Assembly (NCBI GenBank): GCA_002279935.1
Contig: NCCZ01000003.1
Location: 48,501 to 112,500 of the forward strand
Reading direction: 5' to 3'
DNA length: 64,000 bases
Source: Hyphomicrobium sp. 12-62-95
GTDB lineage: Bacteria > Pseudomonadota > Alphaproteobacteria > Rhizobiales > Hyphomicrobiaceae
The notes below the pieces were generated by a model. It ran no database searches. It saw only the letters and a list, made by a program, of their open reading frames with translations, and was not told where the DNA came from. A program made the position numbers and the translations under genes. This document shows, piece after piece, positions 45,461-54,840 of this stretch (position 1 is its first letter; every line of letters begins with the position of its first letter).

Positions 45461-45963
45461 TCGCGCGCAAAGTGATGCTGTTGGGCGAAATCGGGGTCGG
45501 GAAGTCCTCGATCGTCCAGCGGCTCGTCTTCGACCGCTTCGAGATGAACTACAAGCCGACCATTGGCGTCGACGTCTATCGCTATGAAGTCCCCGCAACG
45601 CCGACGCGCTCAGCCATGGCGCTGATCGTATGGGATACGGACGGCAATTTCGGCGAGCAGATCTTCCGCCACGTCTATATGCGCGAAGCATCCGCCGCAG
45701 TCATCGTCGGCGACGTCACGCGCCCGCATACTCTGGATACGCTGGCCGCTCTCGCAGATGGCTTCCGCGAAGCCCTGCCCGGCCGCACCCTGTCGCTGGT
45801 CCTCAATAAGCTTGATCTCCTGGACCCCGGCGACGAGGTCGCACTTCCCGGCGCGTTGAGCCGCATGGGCGCGCCCCTGCACCGCACAAGCGCCAAAACC
45901 GGCGACAACATCAAGACCGTCTTTTCAGAAACAGCAGATGCCATTGACCGCAGACGCCTCTGA
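45457..45963 (+). CDS. Rab/Ras-like small GTPase
   Basis: A 168-residue single-domain GTPase with all G motifs: G1 GEIGVGKSS (10-18), G2 Thr35 in YKPTIGVDVYRYEV, G3 WDTDGNF (59-65), G4 NKLD (117-120) and G5 SAK (145-147). The switch-I stretch resembles eukaryotic Rab proteins. In G3, Ala is replaced by Asp and the Gln61-equivalent by Asn, so hydrolysis may be altered. There is no lipidation motif. It shares ATGA overlap with the OmpA-like gene and overlaps the kinase gene by 26 bases. It probably switches a signalling complex at the membrane; effectors are unknown. Confidence 0.88.
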   Translation: MIARKVMLLGEIGVGKSSIVQRLVFDRFEMNYKPTIGVDVYRYEVPATPTRSAMALIVWDTDGNFGEQIFRHVYMREASAAVIVGDVTRPHTLDTLAALADGFREALPGRTLSLVLNKLDLLDPGDEVALPGALSRMGAPLHRTSAKTGDNIKTVFSETADAIDRRRL

Positions 45964-47092
45964 TCCCGGCCGGCAGCTGGCCGCCCCCCCGCTGCTGACG
46001 GCCGTCCGCCAGTTGGCCGAGCGTGACGTCTATGGCCTTGTGTGGGTCGGCTCCGACCTCATCGTCAACGGCACATACGGCAATCTGGCCCGCTTCGTCG
46101 CCATCGGTGAGCCTCTGACCTCAAGCATCTATGCGCTCGTCGGGATGGAGGACGACATTGCAGCGCTTCAGCGCGGCTCTGGCGACATCATCGAATTGCC
46201 CGACGTCACGCTCGTCACTCCGCAGGGCCGCCGCCCTCGCGCCACCCTCTCCGTCTCCTGGTCGCAAGACGAGGGCGCTTACATGTTGCTCGTCGCTCGC
46301 ACCGAATCCCGCTCCGATCTCGAAGTCGAGCTGACCGCTCAGATGCGCGCCCGCCTGATCGCGGAATCCGAACTCGCCGCCAGGACCCGCGAACTCCAGC
46401 GCGTCAACCTCGAACTCGAACGCGCCAACGCCGATCTTGAATCCTACGCCTCTGTCATGTCCCACGATCTCCAGTCGCCCATGCGCGTTCTGCGTTACAC
46501 TCTGGATGATCTGGACGCCGCATCGATGGGCGCCACGCCGGACGCTCGCGAGAAAATCGGCAAACTGCGTCAACTCTCGCAGCGCATGACCGGGATGCTG
46601 TCGGCCCTGCTCGACTATGCGAGCATCACACGCAAGAGCGACGCCATCGCTCCGGTGGACACCGCAGCGGTCGTGCGCACCATTGTTGCAACCATCGACG
46701 GCCCTTCGGGACTCCTCATCGACATCACAGGCACCTGGCCCGTCGTCAACACGATGGCCGCGCCGCTCGATCTCGTATTGCGCAACTTGATCGAAAACGC
46801 CGTCAAGCACCACGACCGCCCGACGGGCCGGGTTGGGATCTCCGCTGTCGCGGAGCCAGCCCAACTGATCGTCACTGTCGCCGATGATGGTCCAGGCATT
46901 GCGCCGGAACATCGTGACGTCGCATTCCTGCCCTTCCGCAAATTAGGTCCCCATCAAGATAAACCCGGGCAAGGCATGGGGCTGGCCCTCGTCAGGCGCA
47001 CCGTGGAGGCCGCCGGCGGCACCATTCGCGTGGATAGCCCCGCCCCGGCCGCACGCGGAACAACGTTTACCGTTCACTGGCCGATACGCTGA
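45938..47092 (+). CDS. Sensor histidine kinase, soluble
   Basis: A 384-residue kinase without membrane helices. The N-terminal 125 residues look like a PAS-type sensor (DVYGLVWVGSDLIVNGTYGNL). A coiled coil (about 125-170) leads to the HisKA H-box ASVMSHDLQSPMRVLRY with phosphoryl-accepting His176, then the N-box LRNLIENAVKHH, G1 VADDGPGI and G2 GQGMGLALVRR of HATPase_c. It should phosphorylate the receiver protein encoded 159 bases downstream. Its start overlaps the GTPase gene, so kinase and GTPase are made together and are likely parts of one system. Confidence 0.9.
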   Translation: MPLTADASDPGRQLAAPPLLTAVRQLAERDVYGLVWVGSDLIVNGTYGNLARFVAIGEPLTSSIYALVGMEDDIAALQRGSGDIIELPDVTLVTPQGRRPRATLSVSWSQDEGAYMLLVARTESRSDLEVELTAQMRARLIAESELAARTRELQRVNLELERANADLESYASVMSHDLQSPMRVLRYTLDDLDAASMGATPDAREKIGKLRQLSQRMTGMLSALLDYASITRKSDAIAPVDTAAVVRTIVATIDGPSGLLIDITGTWPVVNTMAAPLDLVLRNLIENAVKHHDRPTGRVGISAVAEPAQLIVTVADDGPGIAPEHRDVAFLPFRKLGPHQDKPGQGMGLALVRRTVEAAGGTIRVDSPAPAARGTTFTVHWPIR

Positions 47093-47251
47093 CCACGGCG
47101 GATCGACCGCTCAGTTAAGCAATTGCCGAGCGCTTTGGTCCGAAAAGGGCGCCGATCACGCTGTCGGTCTTGCATTGGTCCAGTCCGGCGTGTTTGGTAA
47201 CCCGCTACACCGCTCCTTTGAACGGCAGAACAAGCAAGACAGGACGGCCAC

Positions 47252-47719
47252 GTGAGTTCCGGCAGCACGGGTGGGGATTTCCTCGCCAGAAAAAGCGACG
47301 TGACCAAGCTCCGGCAAGCTGTGCCGGCGCTGAACGACGTGCTTGTCGTGGATGACGACGCCCCGGACGCCGATCGCATCCGCGCCACGCTGCGCGTCAT
47401 GTTCGGTTACGATGTTGAAGTGCGCCATGCCGCGACGTTGGGAACGGCAGTCGATTGCGTGCTCAACCGCAAGCCGCAACTCATCTTCCTCGACGATATC
47501 CTGAAGCCCGCCGATCGCGCCACCGACACGATCCCCTTCCTCCGTCGCGCTGGATACGAAGCCCCCATCGTCGTCATCAGCGGCCAAGTGACGAAAAAGC
47601 GCCGCCTCGAATTAATGGCGGCCGGCGCCAGCGACGTCATTCACAAAGATGACCTCGACAGCGTCCGCCTCGGCGAAGCGCTGTTGCGCATTTTCGGCAG
47701 CGAAGTCTCGGACGCATAA
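47252..47719 (+). CDS. Single-domain response regulator
   Basis: A 155-residue receiver with no output domain. The acidic pocket (VVDDDAP, 33-38), the phospho-acceptor Asp81 in LIFLDDILKP, VVISG with the switch Ser/Thr position and the Lys of VIHKDD are present. The N-terminal 20 residues are a polar extension. A GTG at 47252 with AGGACGG is used as the start. It is the last gene of the signalling operon; the 159-base gap suggests it may also have its own promoter. Like CheY it would act by protein contact. Confidence 0.87.
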   Translation: MSSGSTGGDFLARKSDVTKLRQAVPALNDVLVVDDDAPDADRIRATLRVMFGYDVEVRHAATLGTAVDCVLNRKPQLIFLDDILKPADRATDTIPFLRRAGYEAPIVVISGQVTKKRRLELMAAGASDVIHKDDLDSVRLGEALLRIFGSEVSDA

Positions 47720-47918
47720 AGCTTAACGATCGCGCGTCGCGTCGCCGCGATGAGCGGCGCAATCGCGTCCGTTCGTCACGCCGCGCTTGATGCGGCGCCA
47801 TTATCCACCTGTCGTCCTTGCGGTTAACTGTCGCCGGACTGCGCTTTTGCCTTTTTTGAACCCTGCTCGCATGGTTCTGCAGGACTCTGAAAAAATAAAA
47901 ATGAAACGGGACGATCCC

Positions 47919-48167
47919 ATGAGCCTTAAGATGATGATCACGGCAGGCGCGCTCCTCGCGTCGGCAGGCCATTCACTGGCCGAAGATTTCAAGATGCCGC
48001 CGGAAGTCACGCCGGCCCTGCGCGCCGCGTGCGAAAGCGATGTGCGCCGCCTGTGCATCGGCGAGAACCCGACCGTTCCGAAAGTGAAAAGCTGCGTGCG
48101 CTCGAATTTCATGCGTTTGGGCCGCCGCTGCCAGATGCAAATCACGCTGGCCGGTCTCAAACCCTGA
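47919..48167 (+). CDS. Small secreted Cys-rich protein, 82 aa
   Basis: The protein starts MSLKMMITAGALLASAGHSLAED, a signal peptide, followed by ALRAACESDVRRLCIGENPTVPKVKSCVRSNFMRLGRRC. The four spaced Cys resemble the Cys-rich repeat (GLG1/FGFR-type) found in many short proteobacterial periplasmic proteins. Function is unknown. An ATG at 47901 is possible but has no ribosome site. It is followed by a strong terminator shared with the convergent sgaA. Confidence 0.75.
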   Translation: MSLKMMITAGALLASAGHSLAEDFKMPPEVTPALRAACESDVRRLCIGENPTVPKVKSCVRSNFMRLGRRCQMQITLAGLKP

Positions 48168-48197
48168 TCGCCGCCCTCTGACACCACGGCAAATGAA

Positions 48198-48225
48198 AAC
48201 GCCGCCCGGTCCCCCGGGCGGCGTT
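48198..48225. terminator. Bidirectional terminator hairpin
   Basis: AACGCCGCCCGG (48198-48209) pairs perfectly with CCGGGCGGCGTT (48214-48225), with A residues on one side and T-rich sequence on the other. It lies between two convergent genes and can serve both. Confidence 0.88.
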
Positions 48226-48254
48226 TCGCTTTCTTCAGCGAGAGGCGCGGCCGC

Positions 48255-49457
48255 TTAGGCGGCTTCCGCCTTCGCGGGCTTCATCGCCTCGGCGAGGTAA
48301 GCCATCGCCGCATCGACGCCGCCCTTCTTATGCGGCACGCCAGCAATCGACAGACCCATCTCGATGCCCGTCAGCGCACCCATCACCGTTAGCTCGTTCG
48401 TGTCGCCCAGATGCCCGATGCGGAACGCCTTGCCTGCGAGCTTGTTGAGCCCCGTCCCCAGCGACATATTGAATGTGTCGAGCACGATCTTGCGGAACTG
48501 ATCTGCATTGTGACCGTCCGGCATGAGCACCGTCGTCACCGCTGGCGAATAGTACTTCGCCTCACGGCAGTTGAGTTCCAGGCCCCATGCACGAACCGCG
48601 CGACGCGACGCCTCCGCCAGACGCTCATGCCGGTCGAACACATTCTGCAGGCCTTCGTCGTTGATGAGTTCGATCGCTTCCTGAAGTCCGTAAAGCAGCC
48701 CCGTGGCCGGCGTGTACGGGAAGAAGCCGCCTTCGTTGGAAGCCAGCATGTCGTCCCAGTTGAAGTAGGCGCGCGTCAGCTTCGCCGTCTTCGTCGCCGC
48801 AATGGCCTTGTCGCTGACAGCCGTGAACGACAACCCCGGCGGTAGCATCAGGCCCTTCTGCGAGCCAGCCACCGTCACGTCGACACCCCATTCGTCATGG
48901 CGCAAATCGGCCGCCGCCAATCCCGAAATCGTATCCACCATGAACAGCGCCGGATGGCCGGCCGCATCGATTGCCTTGCGCACTTCATCAAGCCGCGTGC
49001 AGCACCCCGTCGACGTTTCGTTGTGCACGACGCACACGGCCTTGATCGACCGGTCCTTGTCCGCCCGCAGCTTGGCTTCGATCTGGTTGGCATCAACCGC
49101 GATCCGCCAGTCGGTGGCGATCACATCGGCCACGAGACCGAGGCGATCCGCCATCTGCTTCCACAGCACCGCGAACTGGCCCGTCTCGACCATCAGCACC
49201 TTGTCGCCCGGCGATAGCGTGTTGGTCAGCGCGGCTTCCCACGCGCCCGTTCCCGATGCCGGATAGATGATGACCGGGTTCTTCGTCTTGAAGAGCCCTT
49301 TGACGCCCGTAAGCACCGATTTGCCGAGCCGCTGGAAGTCCGGGCCGCGGTGATCGAGGATCTGGCGCGACATGGCGGCCAGAACGCGCTCGGGCACCGG
49401 CGTCGGACCGGGGATCTGTAGGAAATGGCGGCCGGGGCGGCGAGGCTCTTTCGTCAT
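48255..49457 (-). CDS. sgaA: Serine-glyoxylate aminotransferase
   Basis: A 400-residue class V, PLP-dependent aminotransferase: QIPGPTPVPERVLAAMSRQILDHRGPDF at the start, PASGTGAWEAAL, MVDTISGLAA and the PLP-binding Lys201 in VAGSQKGLMLPPGLSF. It transfers the amino group of serine to glyoxylate, giving hydroxypyruvate and glycine, a step of the serine cycle for one-carbon assimilation and also of photorespiration-type metabolism. Alanine-glyoxylate aminotransferase is a close alternative. No other serine-cycle gene is adjacent. It is convergent with the Cys-rich gene and divergent from the amidase. Confidence 0.85.
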   Translation of the reverse strand: MTKEPRRPGRHFLQIPGPTPVPERVLAAMSRQILDHRGPDFQRLGKSVLTGVKGLFKTKNPVIIYPASGTGAWEAALTNTLSPGDKVLMVETGQFAVLWKQMADRLGLVADVIATDWRIAVDANQIEAKLRADKDRSIKAVCVVHNETSTGCCTRLDEVRKAIDAAGHPALFMVDTISGLAAADLRHDEWGVDVTVAGSQKGLMLPPGLSFTAVSDKAIAATKTAKLTRAYFNWDDMLASNEGGFFPYTPATGLLYGLQEAIELINDEGLQNVFDRHERLAEASRRAVRAWGLELNCREAKYYSPAVTTVLMPDGHNADQFRKIVLDTFNMSLGTGLNKLAGKAFRIGHLGDTNELTVMGALTGIEMGLSIAGVPHKKGGVDAAMAYLAEAMKPAKAEAA

Positions 49458-49749
49458 AGCGCGTCCTTGAAAAAGGTGCCGGGAAGCGTGTCAGCGGTCG
49501 CGACAATCTCGGGCCCGCCAACCCAAGGATCGGCGGGAACGGAAGAGCGCTGAACGTTTAATCCCTCTTGCTCAACAGTCGGGCAGCTATAGGAAGTGAC
49601 ACGGAAGGCCGTCAAGTGACTGATAGACCAAACGGCTCGGCCAAACGTCGCGTCCCGCGACAAGTCAATCCGGTCAAAGTTTCCGCACAGGAATGAGTTG
49701 GCGCTTTCACGTGCACATGCGCAAACTGAGCGGCGAAATGGGGGCTAGA

Positions 49750-51033
49750 ATGAACGATTTTCACCGACTGTCGGCAACTGAATGCGTTGAGGAAATTCGC
49801 AGTGGCCGCCTCTCCAGCGTCGACTTGGTGAATGACTGTCTGCGCCGTATCGCCATCCGCGAACCCGTCATCGGCGCCTGGGCCCACTTGGACGCTGTGT
49901 TCGCCCGCGCCCAAGCCCGCGCCGCCGACGCGGCCCGTGCAGCTGGTATGCCGCTCGGCCCACTGCACGGCGTCCCCGTCGGCATAAAGGACATCATCGA
50001 TACCCAAGACCTGCCCACCGAGCACGGCACGCCCGCCTTCGCCGGACGCCGCCCATCCCACGACGCCGAAGTCGTCCGCCGATTGAAGGCCGCTGGCGCT
50101 GTCATCCTCGGCAAAACCGTTACCACCGAACTCGCGTTCTATGGCCCCGGCAAAACCCGCAACCCTGCCGACCCGAGCCGCACACCCGGCGGCTCGTCCT
50201 CGGGCTCCGCCGCAGCCGTCGCCGACTTCCATGTCCCCCTCGCACTCGGCTCGCAAACCGCAGGCTCCATCCTCCGCCCCGCGTCGTACTGTGACGTCAT
50301 GGGCTTCAAACCCACCTTCGGCCTCGTCCCGCTCGACCGAGTCATCGCCCAAAGCCCGCCGCTCGACACGCTCGGCGGTTACGCCCGTTCCGCCGCCGAT
50401 CTCGCGCTGCTGACGGCGGTACTTTCCGGTACGCCCTGTGCACTCCCAGACACGCCCGATCGCCCGCTGCGCCTTGTCTTCATCAAGACACCCGCTTGGC
50501 CGCAAGGCGATCAAGTCATGCGCGACTCACTTGAAAGCCTTGCGCTTGCCAATACCGATGTCGTCGATGAACTAGGGATGCCGGGCTCTTTCAACGACAC
50601 CGGCGGCTTGCAACGCGCTGTGCAATTCCACGACATCGCCAAAAACTACGGCCCCATCGTCGATGAGCATGCCGCCGTCATGTCCCCCACGCTGAAGGAA
50701 GTCATCGCCGAAGGCCGCACCGTCTCCGAAGCCGAATACCAAGCAGCCATCGCCCGGCGCGAACCGCTCACTCAATCCCTCGACCACATCTTCGCCGAAT
50801 ACGACGCGATCCTCACCCCCGCCGCGCAAGGCGTCGCGCCCGAAGGCCTCTCGGCCACCGGTTCGCCCATGTTTAACTTCATCTGGACCTATCTCGGCCT
50901 GCCCGCGATCTCGATTCCTCTGCTCAACGTCGGCGGCCTGCCGCTCGGCGTGCAGTTCGTTGGCCCCCGCGGCGCCGACGCCCGTCTCCTCGCCGTGGCC
51001 GATCGCGCACTGCGGACTCTCAAGCCAAACTGA
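49750..51033 (+). CDS. Amidase (amidase-signature family)
   Basis: A 427-residue Ser-Ser-Lys hydrolase. The catalytic Lys lies in GVPVGIKDIIDT, and the glycine/serine-rich signature TPGGSSSGSAAAVADFHVPLALGSQTAGSILRPAS supplies the two Ser residues, followed by GFKPTFGLV. Members hydrolyse small amides; the GatA subunit of the tRNA amidotransferase is related, but gatB and gatC are not nearby and the sequence looks like the stand-alone group. The start at 49750 is preferred over upstream ATGs because the conserved HRLSATECVEEI helix begins there. Its last 14 bases overlap the convergent MOSC gene. Confidence 0.85.
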   Translation: MNDFHRLSATECVEEIRSGRLSSVDLVNDCLRRIAIREPVIGAWAHLDAVFARAQARAADAARAAGMPLGPLHGVPVGIKDIIDTQDLPTEHGTPAFAGRRPSHDAEVVRRLKAAGAVILGKTVTTELAFYGPGKTRNPADPSRTPGGSSSGSAAAVADFHVPLALGSQTAGSILRPASYCDVMGFKPTFGLVPLDRVIAQSPPLDTLGGYARSAADLALLTAVLSGTPCALPDTPDRPLRLVFIKTPAWPQGDQVMRDSLESLALANTDVVDELGMPGSFNDTGGLQRAVQFHDIAKNYGPIVDEHAAVMSPTLKEVIAEGRTVSEAEYQAAIARREPLTQSLDHIFAEYDAILTPAAQGVAPEGLSATGSPMFNFIWTYLGLPAISIPLLNVGGLPLGVQFVGPRGADARLLAVADRALRTLKPN

Positions 51034-51862
51034 CCACGTCTCCCGTCGCCACGCGTCCGCCGCTGACCACGCGCGCAAACACGCCCAAATCGCTGTGCCG
51101 GTAGGTGCGCAGCAGCAGCGCCGGAATATCGAGATCGCGCCGCCCGGTCACGGGATCGACATTCGTCGCCGCGCAGCGCTCCGTGCGCTCCGTCACCTGA
51201 AATTCGACGCCGCCGATGCGCAGCGTCTTCCCAATCCAGCCGAACTCCGCCCATGCGGGCGCACCCGTCACGATCAGGTTGGGCCGGAACCGCAACGGTG
51301 CGATCGGATGCGCCGAAACGCGCTCCAGTTCAGCGATGGTACCAAGGTTGACAATATGAACGCATGGGTCCGGCTCGTCCGACAGCACATGCCCCTTGGC
51401 TTGAACAATGCGCGGCGGCCCCTTCAGGCTGTCCTTCATGTACTCGGCAAAGAACTGCGCAATGATGGCCCGCCCCGCCGGCGTCTCAAGCGACCCACGC
51501 GCCACCTCGCCTCCATCCCGGCTGATGGTCAGAACCTGCGTTTCCGGATCGAACCGGCTCGTCACAGTTGCCAGATCCGCATGCCGCATCAGCGTCAGAA
51601 AACTGATCTTGGGCACGTGCGCCGGTTTCAACGGATCAAACCGCCCCGGCCCATTCTCAATCGCGAACGCCCTGTCCCACGGCAGCGCTTCACCAGGGCG
51701 AAGGTCCACGGCCGGCAATCGCTCCGCCGACAAACCTTTCACCGGATATCGGTAGATGGCGGTCAGCGACGCGCCGGATAGGGGAGATGCGGTCAAGGCG
51801 GCAAGTCTCGCGAAGATCGGATAGGATCGGTCCCGACAATAGCAGAACACCCGGCCGATCAA
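51020..51862 (-). CDS. MOSC domain protein
   Basis: A protein of up to 280 residues. The MOSC N-terminal barrel appears in LTAIYRYPVKGLSAERLPAVDLRPGEALPWDRAFAIEN, and the C-terminal MOSC domain has FRPNLIVTGAPAWAEFGWIGKTLRIGGVEFQVTERTERCAATNVDPVTGRRD, where the conserved Cys binds molybdenum cofactor or sulfur in this family. Substrate is unknown; relatives include mARC and YiiM/YcbX reductases of N-hydroxylated compounds. The true start is unclear: the conserved part begins about 30 residues in. It converges on the amidase and is followed on the other strand by clpB. Confidence 0.8.
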   Translation of the reverse strand: MIGRVFCYCRDRSYPIFARLAALTASPLSGASLTAIYRYPVKGLSAERLPAVDLRPGEALPWDRAFAIENGPGRFDPLKPAHVPKISFLTLMRHADLATVTSRFDPETQVLTISRDGGEVARGSLETPAGRAIIAQFFAEYMKDSLKGPPRIVQAKGHVLSDEPDPCVHIVNLGTIAELERVSAHPIAPLRFRPNLIVTGAPAWAEFGWIGKTLRIGGVEFQVTERTERCAATNVDPVTGRRDLDIPALLLRTYRHSDLGVFARVVSGGRVATGDVVSLA

Positions 51863-51892
51863 GCCGGCATCGATGACCCAGCTTCGATGACT

Positions 51893-51920
51893 TTGAACAG
51901 ATCACGTCGCAGCCCCTTTT
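51893..51920 (+). promoter_or_regulatory. Possible heat-shock (sigma-32) promoter of clpB
   Basis: TTGAAC (51893-51898) and CCCCTTTT (51913-51920) are separated by 14 bases, close to the sigma-32 pattern CTTGAA-N13-15-CCCCAT. It lies about 135 bases ahead of the clpB start and would give an untranslated leader of about 125-130 bases. Heat control of clpB is well known in other bacteria; here it is inferred from the match. Confidence 0.45.
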
Positions 51921-52055
51921 TCCGGCGCCGGGGGCACCCATATCTCAGCAAGCACACCACGCGGAGCCTTCGGGTCCGCCGGATGCGGATACAATAATTA
52001 CGGCGCCAACCACCGGGCCTCAGGGACGGAACGGCGCGCGAGAAAGGTCTGACCC

Positions 52056-54653
52056 ATGAATTTCGATCGCTACACCGATCGCGCCAAAGGCTTTGTCCAG
52101 TCGGCGCAGAGCCTTGCGCTGCGCGAGGGCCACCAGCAGTTCGCCCCCGATCACCTCCTGAAAGTCCTGCTCGACGACGAGGAAGGCCTCGCCGCCGGTC
52201 TCATTGACCGGTCCGGCGGCCGCTCGCGCGAAGCGCTAGCCGCCGTCGAACGCGCGCTCGCCAAGCGCCCGAAAGTCTCCGGCGGCGGCGCCGGCCAACT
52301 CTACATTGCCCAGGAATTGGCGCGCGTATTCGACGCCGCCGAGAAGGTGGCCGAGAAGGCCGGCGACAAATTCGTCACCGCCGAACGCCTCCTCTTGGCC
52401 CTCGCGCTCGAAAAGGGCACCGACACGGCCAAGATCCTCACGGATGCCGGCGTCACCCCGCAGGGGCTCAACACCGCCATCAACGACATCCGCAAAGGCC
52501 GCACCGCCGACAGCGCGTCCGCCGAACAGGCCTACGACGCCCTGAAGCGCTACGCCCGCGACCTCACCGAAGCGGCAGCCTCTGGTAAGCTCGACCCCGT
52601 CATCGGCCGCGACGAAGAAATTCGCCGCACGATCCAGGTATTGTCGCGCCGGACCAAAAATAACCCCGTCCTCATCGGCGAACCCGGCGTCGGCAAAACC
52701 GCCATCGCCGAAGGCCTCGCGCTGCGCATCGTCAAGGGCGACGTCCCAGAAAGCCTGAAGGATAAGAAGCTCCTCGCGCTCGACATGGGCTCCCTCATCG
52801 CGGGCGCAAAATATCGCGGCGAATTCGAAGAGCGTCTGAAGAGCGTGCTCTCCGAAGTCCAGTCCGAAGAAGGCCGCATCATCCTCTTCATCGACGAATT
52901 GCACAACATCGTCGGCGCTGGCAAATCCGAAGGCGCGATGGATGCTGGCAACCTGTTGAAGCCCGCACTCGCCCGCGGTGAACTGCACTGCGTCGGCGCC
53001 ACCACGCTCGATGAATACCGCAAGCACATCGAAAAGGACGCAGCGCTCGCCCGCCGCTTCCAGCCCATCTTCGTCTCCGAGCCGACGGTGGAAGATACCA
53101 TCTCCATCCTGCGCGGCTTGAAGGAGAAGTATGAGCTGCATCACGGCGTTCGCATCACCGACAGCGCACTCGTCGCGGCAGCCACCTTGTCGAACCGCTA
53201 CATCACCGACCGCTTCCTCCCCGACAAGGCCATCGACCTGGTCGACGAGGCAGCCTCGCGCCTGCGCATGCAAGTCGATAGCAAGCCCGAAGAACTCGAT
53301 GCCATCGACCGCGACCTCATGCAGGTGATGATCGAGCGTGAAGCCCTGCGTAAGGAGACGGATCAGGCTTCCAAGGACCGCCTCACCAAATTGGAAACCG
53401 AAATCGCCAATCTGGAAGAGCAGTCCAAGGCGATGACCGCGCGCTGGGAGGCCGAGAAGCAAAAGCTTGGCTCCGCCCAGAAGGTGAAGGAAGAACTCGA
53501 CGCCGCCCGCAATGAACTCGAACTGGCACAACGCAAGGGCAACCTCGCGCGCGCCGGCGAACTGACCTACGGCGTCATTCCGGATCTGGAAAAGAAACTG
53601 AAGGACATCGAAACCAACGACGGCAAAGGCGCCATGGTCGAAGAGGCCGTAGGCCCCGACCAGATCGCGGGCATCGTCTCGCGCTGGACCGGCGTGCCCG
53701 TCGACAAGATGCTCGAAGGCGAACGCGATAAGCTCTTGAAGATGGAAGACGCGCTGGGCAAGCGTGTCGTCGGCCAGAAGGAAGCCGTCATTGCGGTCTC
53801 CACCGCCGTCCGCCGCGCGCGTGCCGGCCTGCAGGACCCGAACCGCCCCATCGGCTCGTTCATGTTCTTAGGGCCAACCGGTGTCGGCAAAACCGAGCTG
53901 ACCAAAGCGCTCGCGGCTTACCTCTTCGACGACGATACCGCCATGCAGCGCATCGACATGTCCGAATACATGGAGAAGCACTCGGTCGCCCGCCTCATCG
54001 GCGCACCTCCGGGCTACGTCGGCTATGAAGAAGGCGGCGCGCTCACCGAAGCCGTCCGCCGCCGGCCCTATCAGGTTGTCCTTTTCGACGAAATCGAGAA
54101 GGCTCACCCGGACGTGTTCAACATCCTCCTCCAGGTGCTCGACGACGGCCGCCTCACCGACGGCCAGGGCCGCACGATCGACTTCAAGAACACGCTCATC
54201 ATCCTGACGTCGAACATCGGCGCCCAGTACCTCGTCGAACAGAAGGAAGGCGAGGATACGGAGGCCGTGCGCGATGAAGTGATGGCCGAAGTCCGTTCGC
54301 GCTTCCGGCCGGAGTTCCTGAACCGCCTCGACGAGATCATCCTGTTCCACCGCCTCCAGCGGCAGGACATGGGCCAGATCGTCGATATCCAGATGGGCCG
54401 CCTGCAAAAGCTCGTCGACGATCGCAACATCACGATCGAACTCGACGATGCCGCCCGCACTTGGCTCGCCAATCGCGGCTACGACCCTGCCTATGGTGCC
54501 CGCCCCTTAAAGCGTGTGATCCAAAAGCAAGTCCAAGACCCGCTCGCCGAACAGATCTTGGCCGGCGGCGTGAAGGATGGCGACAACGTCAAAGTCTCCG
54601 TCCGCGACGGCGCCATCACCATCAACGGCTGGCCCGTGAAGGCGGCGGCGTAA
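52056..54653 (+). CDS. clpB: ATP-dependent chaperone ClpB
   Basis: An 865-residue HSP100 disaggregase. The N-terminal repeat domain begins [32 protein letters not shown]-1 has Walker [10 protein letters not shown] and Walker [16 protein letters not shown]; a coiled-coil middle domain (about 410-525) sits between; AAA-2 has [14 protein letters not shown], with [24 protein letters not shown] and the [11 protein letters not shown]alker B. It works with DnaK to rescue aggregated proteins in the cytoplasm. No ClpP-binding loop is expected. A heat-shock-like promoter and GAGAAAGG precede the ATG. A hairpin follows the gene. Confidence 0.95.
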   Translation: MNFDRYTDRAKGFVQSAQSLALREGHQQFAPDHLLKVLLDDEEGLAAGLIDRSGGRSREALAAVERALAKRPKVSGGGAGQLYIAQELARVFDAAEKVAEKAGDKFVTAERLLLALALEKGTDTAKILTDAGVTPQGLNTAINDIRKGRTADSASAEQAYDALKRYARDLTEAAASGKLDPVIGRDEEIRRTIQVLSRRTKNNPVLIGEPGVGKTAIAEGLALRIVKGDVPESLKDKKLLALDMGSLIAGAKYRGEFEERLKSVLSEVQSEEGRIILFIDELHNIVGAGKSEGAMDAGNLLKPALARGELHCVGATTLDEYRKHIEKDAALARRFQPIFVSEPTVEDTISILRGLKEKYELHHGVRITDSALVAAATLSNRYITDRFLPDKAIDLVDEAASRLRMQVDSKPEELDAIDRDLMQVMIEREALRKETDQASKDRLTKLETEIANLEEQSKAMTARWEAEKQKLGSAQKVKEELDAARNELELAQRKGNLARAGELTYGVIPDLEKKLKDIETNDGKGAMVEEAVGPDQIAGIVSRWTGVPVDKMLEGERDKLLKMEDALGKRVVGQKEAVIAVSTAVRRARAGLQDPNRPIGSFMFLGPTGVGKTELTKALAAYLFDDDTAMQRIDMSEYMEKHSVARLIGAPPGYVGYEEGGALTEAVRRRPYQVVLFDEIEKAHPDVFNILLQVLDDGRLTDGQGRTIDFKNTLIILTSNIGAQYLVEQKEGEDTEAVRDEVMAEVRSRFRPEFLNRLDEIILFHRLQRQDMGQIVDIQMGRLQKLVDDRNITIELDDAARTWLANRGYDPAYGARPLKRVIQKQVQDPLAEQILAGGVKDGDNVKVSVRDGAITINGWPVKAAA

Positions 54654-54705
54654 GCCGCCGCCGAACAAAACCTAACCAAAGTCAGAACCGCCGCGTAACA
54701 GCACA

Positions 54706-54734
54706 GGTCAGCCCCCTTAATGCGGGGGCTGACC
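54706..54734 (+). terminator. Strong hairpin after clpB
   Basis: GGTCAGCCCCC (54706-54716) pairs with GGGGGCTGACC (54724-54734), 53 bases past the clpB stop. There is no T tract, so it may need Rho or act on mRNA stability. Confidence 0.6.
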
Positions 54735-54840
54735 GCTATAGCGCATGTGTGCTTGCGCGTGACCTCTCCATAACATTGGATTGTTTGGCAGTTGCCCGCT
54801 ATGGACGCTCATCCAGCCGTCCAAATCGCGATCCAAAACC

